Source of the DNA: Anaerolineae bacterium | Lineage (GTDB): Bacteria; Chloroflexota; Anaerolineae; Aggregatilineales; Phototrophicaceae | NCBI GenBank assembly: GCA_019912905.1 | Contig: JAIOHO010000449.1 | Location: 1-7,744, forward strand | Direction of reading: 5' to 3' | DNA length: 7,744 nt | Shown here: positions 1 to 5,470 of the stretch, piece by piece | Position numbering within the stretch: position 1 is the stretch's first letter | Layout of the letters: every line of letters begins with the position of its first letter | The notes under the pieces: model-generated | Told to the model about the DNA's origin: nothing | The model's database searches: none | Seen by the model: only the letters and a program-made list of their open reading frames with translations | Translations under genes and position numbers: made by a program

Positions 1-416
1 CTGTAGAACAGGTCGGTCGTCTGGCGCAGGACGCGCGTCGCCAGGTCGTACTGCTGGGCGATGTCGAGCAGCCGCCCACAGCCGCGGCACAGCGTCTCTC
101 CGGGCGGGTTGAGACGCCCACAAAAATGACAGATCACATCCACCATATCCGTCACCGGCGCTGGCCTGGAATCTTCAACGGTAATGCGGCGGATGGCAGG
201 TTGGGGTGCCAGGGCAGGGGATGGCTCCATCATGCCCGCCGGGATTGGCATGTACTCCTGTTCCCATTTGCGCATACGGAGCTTAAGAGACTGTTTTTGC
301 AGGTCGGACAGCGCCCTGATCTGCGGCCGCAAATCCAGGACAGCTTTCTGCGGGTCCTGACCCCGCTTGCGGCGGTGGGTATACTCCACGAACAATTTTT
401 CGAGTTCGGATGCCAT
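1..416 (-). CDS. Zinc-ribbon protein, probably continuing into an FHA or similar domain (partial, C-terminus beyond left edge)
   Basis: The first 138 codons are visible and the frame runs off the left edge. The ATG at 416-414 follows an AGGAG ribosome-binding site about nine bases upstream, so the start is well supported. Residues 1-56 are charged and probably helical (a basic patch HRRKRGQ, then KLRMRKWEQEY). Residues 57-90 are a proline-rich linker. A four-cysteine zinc ribbon follows (C96-x2-C99 and C110-x2-C113, within ICHFCGRLNPPGETLCRGCG). The ribbon leads into a short helical stretch that is cut off. Small treble-clef ribbons of this kind often precede FHA domains or membrane segments in Chloroflexota. 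The FHA protein just upstream on the same strand makes a C-terminal FHA domain plausible, but that part is not visible. The molecular function is unknown; a scaffold or adaptor role is inference. Confidence 0.75.
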   Translation of the reverse strand, partial: MASELEKLFVEYTHRRKRGQDPQKAVLDLRPQIRALSDLQKQSLKLRMRKWEQEYMPIPAGMMEPSPALAPQPAIRRITVEDSRPAPVTDMVDVICHFCGRLNPPGETLCRGCGRLLDIAQQYDLATRVLRQTTDLFY

Positions 417-440
417 GACAAATTTCTCCTACAATAAACA

Positions 441-475
441 ATAATATTGTCATCGTTAATTTTAGAGCAAGTCAA
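441..475 (-). promoter_or_regulatory. Possible promoter of the zinc-ribbon gene
   Basis: In the 87-base gap between the FHA stop and the zinc-ribbon start, the minus strand reads TTGACT (475-470), 18 bases, then GACAAT (451-446). An alternative is an overlapping TATTAT at 446-441 with TTGCTC as its -35. The gap is distinctly AT-rich compared with its surroundings. This suggests the zinc-ribbon gene can be transcribed independently of the FHA gene. The hexamers are imperfect, so the call is tentative. Confidence 0.3.
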
Positions 476-503
476 GCTGCGTACCTCAATTTTCACAGCA
501 TTT

Positions 504-1163
504 TCATGAGGTCGAGGCCGGATAATCCAGCGTGATTTCCAGCACCAGCCTTCCCAAACGTACCCGATCGCCATATTTGAGCGCATCAGGTTCCCGTGGC
601 TTCAAGCGCCGCTCATTCAAAAAGGTGCCGTTTGGTGTCCCTTCATCCAGAAGGTACAAGCCACGATTCATCAGCACGATCGAGGCATGCCGCCGCGAGA
701 CGCCGTTCTCATAGGCCCCAAAAGTTGAGAGGTCGATGTCGGGGCGCAGGCCGGTGTCCGGGTCGATACGGCCAATGACCAGCACATCGATGCGGGTCAC
801 ATCAAATACAAACGACTTAGAAGTGCCCGCCACCCGGATGACCAGATTCAACCCGGCGGTCACACCTGTCGAAAGCTGCAAAGAACGCGTATACACCGCG
901 CGAACCCGTTCCTGAACCTGTTCGACGAAGCGCTGGCAGCAGGCGCTCACCCGCACGCCAAACCCGTGCGTCTCGGAGATCACCAGCGTGATGGCCGGAT
1001 GCTCGTGATGAGTCTCGCATTCCAGGTGGATCTCGCCGACAATCTGTTCCGCCACATTCAAGACAGCCTGCGCAACCGAAGGATTGTTCAGCCGGACCGC
1101 AAGCTCGGCAATTTCCACAATCTCGCCATTCAATTCGAACTGGATGTCCATCGTTTTGACCAC
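504..1163 (-). CDS. FHA-domain protein with an unassigned N-terminal domain
   Basis: The 219-residue frame ends in a forkhead-associated (FHA) domain, a phosphothreonine-peptide reader. Residues 127-210 hold the family landmarks: GR at 131-132, SRRHA at 156-160, and the loop GTPNGTFLN at 175-183, with N178 expected at the ligand site. The closing strands LKYGDRVRLGRLVLEI follow. The longer loop PDIDLSTFGAYENGVSRRH between the first strands resembles Chloroflexota FHA proteins. Residues 5-125 form a separate domain I do not recognise. It has a mixed alpha/beta look, with a strand (AITLVISET), a helix containing a CC pair (C75, C76) and then VYTRSLQLSTG. No transmembrane segment or signal peptide is seen, so it is probably cytoplasmic. 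The start is ambiguous. GTG at 1163 has AGGGG six bases upstream, and ATG at 1151 (residue 5) has GGGTGG eight bases upstream. The matching protein kinase is not in the window. Confidence 0.85.
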   Translation of the reverse strand: MVKTMDIQFELNGEIVEIAELAVRLNNPSVAQAVLNVAEQIVGEIHLECETHHEHPAITLVISETHGFGVRVSACCQRFVEQVQERVRAVYTRSLQLSTGVTAGLNLVIRVAGTSKSFVFDVTRIDVLVIGRIDPDTGLRPDIDLSTFGAYENGVSRRHASIVLMNRGLYLLDEGTPNGTFLNERRLKPREPDALKYGDRVRLGRLVLEITLDYPASTS

Positions 1164-1252
1164 CCAATGCCCCTAGAAATCCCCAATCTAACATGCAGGC
1201 CAGATCATGCATCACAGACATTACAAACGGCCTAAAATCATTAAGACGTCGA

Positions 1253-1274
1253 AATTTTTTCATGAATTTTTCAT
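1253..1274. repeat. AT-rich direct repeat in the FHA/cyclophilin divergent gap
   Basis: Two nearly identical units, AATTTTTTCAT (1253-1263) and AATTTTTCAT (1265-1274), sit side by side with a period of about 11-12 bases, and the palindrome TTCATGAA (1259-1266) lies at the junction. Phased A/T tracts of this sort bend DNA and can act as upstream promoter elements or binding sites. The 208-base gap (1164-1371) is otherwise free of genes. A minus-strand frame that continues out of the FHA gene through it looks like a shadow. Confidence 0.4.
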
Positions 1275-1306
1275 AACTCAGGGTGGATACGGTCGATCCC
1301 TTGCGG

Positions 1307-1335
1307 TTGGCGAACTGCGATCCACAGTCTAAACT
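1307..1335 (+). promoter_or_regulatory. Likely sigma70-type promoter of the cyclophilin-like gene
   Basis: TTGGCG (1307-1312), a 17-base spacer and TAAACT (1330-1335) form a reasonable promoter, four of six matches in each hexamer. Transcription would start near 1342. That leaves a leader of about 30 bases containing the GGGGG ribosome-binding site at 1361-1365. An inverted repeat, GTGGAT (1283-1288) and ATCCAC (1320-1325), straddles the -35 box. Confidence 0.45.
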
Positions 1336-1371
1336 CACAAATCCGACGAAGGACCTCAAAGGGGGAACTGC

Positions 1372-1746
1372 ATGGCATCACAGATTCGGATCATCAGCGG
1401 CGACATCCGCCTGGAAGCAGCACTGATGGATACCCCGACGGCACAGGCGCTGTGGGCGGTGCTGCCCCTCGACGCACGCGCCAACCGCTGGGGCGACGAA
1501 ATTTATTTCAGCATCCCGGTTGCCGTGGATGAAGAAGCGGATGCCCGCTCAGAAATGGCGGTCGGAGAAATAGCCTACTGGCCGCCAGGGACTGCCTTCT
1601 GCATCTTTTTCGGGCCAACCCCGGCCAGCAGCGGCAGTGTGCCCGCCGCCGCCAGCCCGGTCAATGTCCTGGGGAAAATCGAGGGCGATGCCACGCGGTT
1701 CCGCGCGGTGAAAACCGGCAGCCCTGTGCGGCTGGAACGCGCCTGA
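1372..1746 (+). CDS. Cyclophilin-like fold protein (TM1367-type)
   Basis: This is a complete 124-residue protein with ATG preceded by an AGGGGGA ribosome-binding site at optimal spacing. The sequence matches the small cyclophilin-like family related to Thermotoga TM1367. Its landmarks are TPTAQALW (21-28), WGDEIYFSIP (40-49), VGEIAYWPPG (64-73), FCIFFGPTPAS (76-86) and SPVNVLGKIEGD (95-106). Proteins of this family form a cyclophilin-like beta barrel but generally lack the catalytic residues of peptidyl-prolyl isomerases. Their biochemical role is unsettled, so no isomerase activity should be assumed. The protein is soluble, with no signal peptide. It has its own promoter and is divergent from the FHA gene. 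Its TGA stop lies one base from the TAG stop of the convergent permease gene, which leaves no room for a dedicated terminator. Confidence 0.88.
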   Translation: MASQIRIISGDIRLEAALMDTPTAQALWAVLPLDARANRWGDEIYFSIPVAVDEEADARSEMAVGEIAYWPPGTAFCIFFGPTPASSGSVPAAASPVNVLGKIEGDATRFRAVKTGSPVRLERA

Positions 1747-1747
1747 G

Positions 1748-3283
1748 CTACGCTTCCTGGACCAGCATCCCGCCCAGGCCCATGATCGCCAGGATCACCA
1801 CTACCAGCCCAGCCAGCGGTGCCTGTGTCCAGATGATGAGCGCGCCGGTCAGACCGAAGACGAGCGCCGTCACCAGCACGCGCGATTGCAGCACGCGGTC
1901 GCGGGTCAGGGCGAAGGCTCCGCACAGCGCCAGCAGGAAGGCCAGCAGGGGGATGAACAGGATGCCCATCGTCAGGGTTTCGAAATCGAAGCCTTGCAGG
2001 AACCACACCCCCAGGCTGCCTGCGATCACGAAAATCAGCGGCAGGATGATGTCCGCCACCAGCATCTGAAAGCCGTTGAGCGGTAGAAACTGGCGCAGAA
2101 AGGTCTCCTGCAAATCCATGCGGTAGGCATGCAGCAGGCCGATGGGCGGCGCGATCCCGGCCACCAGCAGCCAGCCAATCCACAGCTGAACCGGCAGGTT
2201 ATTCACCAGAATCAGCACGACGATATAGGTCATCACCGCGCCCCACAGCAGATTCACCAGCAGCATCGACGGATGCCGGATGTAGGACACGGCGGCGCGC
2301 ATCACCAGCGCATTCTGACCATAGGCGCGCGGCAGCTTCAGGCGAGGTTTGCGGCCTGCCTGCGATTCCTGCAAGCGGATGCGAAACTGGAGGTCGGGCA
2401 TGCGCCATGCCAGCAGGCCCAGCGCCGCCAGCCGCGCATAGACGACGCTTTCATCGACGGCCTGGATCATGTTGATGCGCTTGCTGAACCACAGAAAAGC
2501 GACCACCAGGACCAGGGCCACCAGGATTAAAAACGGAATCAGCCACACCGGTTCCAGGCCATACATCACCAGGATGATCGCGCGGCCCGGCCACAGCACC
2601 AGGTCCGGCAGCCAGTAGGCCACCGCGATCAGCAGCAGCGGCAGCAGCCACAAGCCCCGCCAGCGGCTGACCTGCGGATAAACCAGGCGCAGAATGCCCA
2701 GCAGCCAGGCGATTGCCCAGGTGAAGATGACGACCAGCGCCACGACCCCGGCGACTTCCAGACTGGGGATCATGTCTTTCACCGGCTGCACCGGACCCAG
2801 CAGCGCCACGGTTGCCAGCGCCCAGATCGCCCCGAAGAGCAGGCTGCGCGTGATCACCTGGCGGATGAAGCCCAGCAGCACCGGCACCGACCGTGCAATC
2901 GGGCTGCCCGCGACGTAGGCCATATCCGCAAACGAAAGTTTCAGCGGCGTGCTGCGCAGGGTCATCACGATCGTGAAAATCTGGACGCCAAGTACGCCGT
3001 AGGGCAGCAGCGTCAATACATCCGCCAGGCTGGTCGGTTCCAGCGCCGCGCCGATATTCGTGGCGGTGTCGAAACACCAGGCCCACATCGCAAACAACCA
3101 GACTGCGGCGATGCCCAGCAGATAGATGATGTAGATATTCTGAAGGATGGCTTTTTCCTGCGGTTCATACCCCATCAGCCGCAGCCAGTAAATGGCGCTG
3201 TCGCGGAACTGGCGCGAGCGCAGCCAGAACAGCAGCCGCAGATCGCCGACCGGCAGCAGGTCGTTGAAGCTGATAGCCGTCAT
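1748..3283 (-). CDS. ABC transporter permease, about 12 transmembrane helices
   Basis: This 511-residue hydrophobic protein is the membrane partner of the ATPase encoded just upstream. Its ATG overlaps the ATPase stop in an ATGA (3283-3280), indicating translational coupling. Hydrophobic stretches fall near residues 50-70, 90-108, 147-162, 176-200, 211-228 and 245-266. After a polar linker (about 267-335, containing RLQESQAGRKPRLKLPRAYG) come 340-360, 366-386, 407-430, 437-459, 468-485 and 487-507. Two blocks of six helices around a basic cytoplasmic-looking linker fit a fused, double-length ABC-2-type permease. Such a chain could pair with a homodimer of the ATPase. The N-terminal 45 residues are amphipathic and basic (WLRSRQFRDSAIYWLRLMG). 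No solute-binding protein is encoded nearby, which favours export or membrane-maintenance roles over import. The substrate is unknown. Similarity to EcsB/YthQ-like permeases is suspected from the ATPase type only. Confidence 0.85.
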   Translation of the reverse strand: MTAISFNDLLPVGDLRLLFWLRSRQFRDSAIYWLRLMGYEPQEKAILQNIYIIYLLGIAAVWLFAMWAWCFDTATNIGAALEPTSLADVLTLLPYGVLGVQIFTIVMTLRSTPLKLSFADMAYVAGSPIARSVPVLLGFIRQVITRSLLFGAIWALATVALLGPVQPVKDMIPSLEVAGVVALVVIFTWAIAWLLGILRLVYPQVSRWRGLWLLPLLLIAVAYWLPDLVLWPGRAIILVMYGLEPVWLIPFLILVALVLVVAFLWFSKRINMIQAVDESVVYARLAALGLLAWRMPDLQFRIRLQESQAGRKPRLKLPRAYGQNALVMRAAVSYIRHPSMLLVNLLWGAVMTYIVVLILVNNLPVQLWIGWLLVAGIAPPIGLLHAYRMDLQETFLRQFLPLNGFQMLVADIILPLIFVIAGSLGVWFLQGFDFETLTMGILFIPLLAFLLALCGAFALTRDRVLQSRVLVTALVFGLTGALIIWTQAPLAGLVVVILAIMGLGGMLVQEA

Positions 3284-4068
3284 GACCGGTCTTTCCGGCT
3301 GCGAATGGCGGCCCGCAGCATCGAGTCCAGGGTCAGTGGGCCGTCGATTTTCAGGGACTTGCGCAGTTGATCGGGCGAGCCATCGGCGATGATTTCGCCC
3401 TGTTCCATAATCAGGTAGCGGTCGGGATGCGCCTCCTGCGGCAGTTGGTGACTGCTCAGCAGGATAGTCATGCCTTCATTTCGATGGCGGTTGAGTTCGA
3501 TCCAAAGTTCGTCCGCCGACACCGGGTCGAGCGGCCCCAGCGGTTCATCCATGAGCAGGATGCGCGGTTCGATCAGCAGCGCCATGCACAGCGCCAGTTT
3601 GTAGCGCATGCCGCGTGAGAACGCGAACGGGAAGGCATCGCGGTTGTTGAGCAGGCCGTAGCGCTCCAGCAGATCTTCAGCATCGCCTTCCCAGTTGGAC
3701 CAGCCGTTGGCCTGCGCCACGAATTGCAGATGTTCCCAGGCGGTCAGTTCATCGTAAAAGGGCGGCGTATCGGGCAGCAGCACTACATGCTCGCGCAGAC
3801 TGCGTTCGTTCTTGACGATGGGCTGGCCCATGATTTCGATCTCGCCGCTGCTGGCCCGGGTCCAACCGGCGATGCAGCGCAGCAGAGTCGATTTGCCTGC
3901 CCCGTTGCGCCCTACCATAGCGATCATCTCGCTGTGGTTGACCTGGAAACTGGCTTTACTGAGCGCCTGAAACGACCCGTATTTATAATCGACCCCCTCT
4001 ACTTTGAGCAGTGGGCCGGTGTATTCCTCCGATGAGGTGGGGGCTTGCTCGGAGATGCTTTCCGCCAT
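3280..4068 (-). CDS. ABC transporter ATP-binding protein, EcsA-like
   Basis: This is a 262-residue nucleotide-binding subunit from the chosen ATG at 4068. Walker A is GRNGAGKST (53-61), Walker B is ILLMDEP (170-176), the D-loop region is GPLD (178-181) and the switch histidine is H207 (SSHQL). The usual Q-loop glutamine is replaced by aspartate in LLPDTPPFYDELT (D100), and the signature is FSRGM (150-154) rather than LSGGQ. Both traits recall Bacillus EcsA, which has PETP and FSKGM, so they look like family features rather than decay. The frame could extend to a GTG at 4107. However, that codon abuts the -10 box of the best upstream promoter, so transcripts would start downstream of it. The ATG at 4068 has AAGGA ten bases upstream. 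The gene is first in a two-gene operon with the permease. The protein would work at the inner face of the membrane, powering transport of an unknown substrate. Confidence 0.9.
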   Translation of the reverse strand: MAESISEQAPTSSEEYTGPLLKVEGVDYKYGSFQALSKASFQVNHSEMIAMVGRNGAGKSTLLRCIAGWTRASSGEIEIMGQPIVKNERSLREHVVLLPDTPPFYDELTAWEHLQFVAQANGWSNWEGDAEDLLERYGLLNNRDAFPFAFSRGMRYKLALCMALLIEPRILLMDEPLGPLDPVSADELWIELNRHRNEGMTILLSSHQLPQEAHPDRYLIMEQGEIIADGSPDQLRKSLKIDGPLTLDSMLRAAIRSRKDRS

Positions 4069-4098
4069 AGGTTTCTTATCCTTTATTGAATGGGCCTT

Positions 4099-4127
4099 AT
4101 TTAACACCTGCCCTCATGTTTTGTCTA
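4099..4127 (-). promoter_or_regulatory. Likely promoter of the ABC transporter operon
   Basis: On the minus strand, TAGACA (4127-4122) is followed by a 17-base spacer and TTAAAT (4104-4099), matching the sigma70 consensus at five and four of six positions. Transcription would begin near 4092, leaving a leader of about 24 bases before the ATG at 4068. This placement argues against the upstream GTG start at 4107. Confidence 0.5.
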
Positions 4128-4187
4128 CAGGACGTTTCCGGCAGGCGCTGGTCTGCGGGGCGGTCATCGGGTGATGAGTCCGCTCGG

Positions 4188-4216
4188 TTGGCAAATTTCG
4201 GCCAGCCCGTTATGCT
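4188..4216 (+). promoter_or_regulatory. Likely promoter of the aldo/keto reductase gene
   Basis: TTGGCA (4188-4193), a 17-base spacer and TATGCT (4211-4216) match the sigma70 consensus at five and four of six positions. The expected start near 4223 gives a leader of about 34 bases containing the GAGGAG ribosome-binding site. This promoter points away from the ABC operon promoter across a gap of 60 bases. Confidence 0.55.
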
Positions 4217-4256
4217 ACCCGGAGGAACACCGTCATCGAACAAGAGGAGTGCTTGT

Positions 4257-5231
4257 ATGGAATATCGCCTGTTAGGACGCACCGGGGTCAAGGTGTCGCA
4301 GTTATGCTTTGGCACCATGTCATTCGGCGACACCGCCGATGAAAACGAATCCGCCCGCATGTTTAACCGCTGCCGCGATGTCGGCATCAACTTCTTCGAC
4401 TGTGCCAACGTCTATGCCGGGGGCCGGTCCGAAGAAATCCTCGGCAAGCTGATGACCAACTGCCGCGATGATCTGGTCATCACCACCAAGGTGTTCGGCA
4501 AAACGGGGGAGGGCATCAACGACCGGGGCGTGTCGCGGCGGCACCTCCAGATGGCCGTCGAAGCCAGCCTCAAGCGTCTGAAGACGGATCGCATCGACGT
4601 GTATTTCCTCCACCAGTTCGACAAAGACACGCCGATGGATGAAACGCTGCGCGCGCTGGATGATCTGGTGAGTCAGGGCAAAATCCTGTACCCGGCGGCC
4701 AGCAACTGGGCGGCCTGGCAGGTCGCCAAAGCGTTGGGGATTTCGGCGCTGGCAGGGCTGGCGCGCTTCGAGGTGTTGCAGCCGATGTACAACCTCGTCA
4801 AGCGGCAGGTCGAGGTCGAAATTCTGCCGCTGGCCGAATCCGAGCACATCGGGGTCATTCCCTACAGCCCGCTGGGGGGCGGCCTGCTGACCGGCAAATA
4901 TACCCGTACTGAAAGGCCGGAGCAGGGCCGTCTGGTCGAAAACAAGATGTATGCCACCCGCTACGGCGAAGACCTGTATTATGACATTGCCGACCGGTTC
5001 ACGGCTTACGCACAGGACAAGGGCCATCATCCGGCGACGCTGGCCGTGGCCTGGGTTATGACACACCCGGCTGTCACCGCCCCGATCATCGGCGCGCGCA
5101 ACGTCGAACAGCTCAATGTGTCCCTGGCTGCGCTGGACGTCGCCATGACCCCCGAATGGCGCGCGGAGATTTCGGCACTGTCCTACACCCCGCCGCCCGC
5201 CAACGACCGTCTGGAAGAAATCCGCCGCTGA
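4257..5231 (+). CDS. Aldo/keto reductase family oxidoreductase
   Basis: This is a 324-residue NAD(P)H-dependent oxidoreductase with a (beta/alpha)8 barrel, acting on carbonyl substrates in the cytoplasm. The N-terminus MEYRLLGRTGVKVSQLCFGT is typical of the family. All four catalytic tetrad residues are visible: D48 and Y53 (DCANVYAGG), K78 (ITTKVFGK) and H119 (YFLHQF). The cofactor-side motifs are SPLGGGLLTGKY (204-215) and IIGARNVEQL (277-286). It resembles the Tas/IolS/YdjG-like group with the YN(L)VKRQVEVE(I)LPLAE segment. The ATG at 4257 is preceded by GAGGAG seven bases away. An in-frame extension to 4086 exists but lacks family sequence and lies upstream of the promoter, so it was rejected. 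One local oddity is GKILYPAASNW at 141-151, where most relatives have a GKIRYIGVSNF-like segment. The physiological substrate cannot be read from the sequence. Confidence 0.93.
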   Translation: MEYRLLGRTGVKVSQLCFGTMSFGDTADENESARMFNRCRDVGINFFDCANVYAGGRSEEILGKLMTNCRDDLVITTKVFGKTGEGINDRGVSRRHLQMAVEASLKRLKTDRIDVYFLHQFDKDTPMDETLRALDDLVSQGKILYPAASNWAAWQVAKALGISALAGLARFEVLQPMYNLVKRQVEVEILPLAESEHIGVIPYSPLGGGLLTGKYTRTERPEQGRLVENKMYATRYGEDLYYDIADRFTAYAQDKGHHPATLAVAWVMTHPAVTAPIIGARNVEQLNVSLAALDVAMTPEWRAEISALSYTPPPANDRLEEIRR

Positions 5232-5241
5232 TCGCAATCCC

Positions 5242-5273
5242 TCCCTGCGGCGTCCGCCCGGATTCCGCAGGGA
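5242..5273 (+). terminator. Hairpin after the reductase gene, possible terminator
   Basis: TCCCTGCGG (5242-5250) and CCGCAGGGA (5265-5273) form a perfect nine-base stem with a 14-base loop, 11 bases after the reductase stop codon. The position suits a transcript end. However, no run of T follows (TTACGGTATTT), so this is not a classic intrinsic terminator. It may instead be a 3' stabilising hairpin. The rest of the 5232-5402 stretch shows only weak hairpins (for example GGCAC/GTGCC at 5299-5315) and no gene. Confidence 0.3.
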
Positions 5274-5402
5274 TTACGGTATTTGCAGGTCATCCTCAGG
5301 CACAAAGGCCGTGCCCAAGCGACTATTCCAAGTTCCCCTCACAGCGTCCCCTGCACCGGGCCGAAGCCGGGTAGCTTCCAGGTGGGTTACAGACATTCAG
5401 TG

Positions 5403-5431
5403 TAGTCAGAATGCCCCTTTGAATCTATGAT
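5403..5431 (+). promoter_or_regulatory. Likely promoter of the HprK-like/glycosyltransferase operon
   Basis: TAGTCA (5403-5408), a 17-base spacer and TATGAT (5426-5431) match the sigma70 consensus at four and five of six positions. Transcription would begin near 5438, directly before the nested TTAA inverted repeats at 5441-5468. Confidence 0.45.
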
Positions 5432-5440
5432 GTGGCAGAT

Positions 5441-5468
5441 GTTAAGGCGTCTTAAAGCTTTCTTTAAC
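5441..5468 (+). promoter_or_regulatory. Nested TTAA inverted repeats in the HprK-like leader, possible operator or RNA hairpin
   Basis: Three TTAA cores (5442, 5452 and 5464) make overlapping perfect inverted repeats. TTAAG (5442-5446) pairs with CTTAA (5451-5455) across GCGT. TTAAAG (5452-5457) pairs with CTTTAA (5462-5467) across CTTT. The outer GTTAA and TTAAC also complement each other. The two small hairpins share the middle core, so they exclude each other. They lie between the predicted transcription start and the first possible start codon, which suggests an operator or a translational control element. Chance cannot be excluded in an AT-rich leader. Confidence 0.35.
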
Positions 5469-5470
5469 GA

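Noticed and set aside
817..1359. Minus-strand open frame covering the gap upstream of the FHA gene
   Set aside because: It overlaps most of the FHA N-terminal region in another frame and turns into low-complexity Cys/Gly/Arg-rich sequence there. The gap part is too short and lacks support.
1372..1746. Calling the cyclophilin-like protein a peptidyl-prolyl isomerase
   Set aside because: It matches the small TM1367-type fold family, for which isomerase activity is not established.
1575..3086. Minus-strand frames at 1575-2183 and 2451-3086 overlapping the permease gene
   Set aside because: They are Ala/Gly/Arg-rich out-of-frame shadows of the permease.
4320..5237. Long minus-strand open frame (305 codons) opposite the aldo/keto reductase
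   Set aside because: It is antisense to a gene with complete family motifs, has no recognisable protein features, and is a typical shadow in GC-rich coding DNA.
5299..5376. Weak hairpins (GGCAC/GTGCC and a CCGG-CGAA-containing stem) between the reductase and HprK-like genes as a structured RNA
   Set aside because: Stems are short or mismatched and no conserved riboswitch-like architecture could be recognised.
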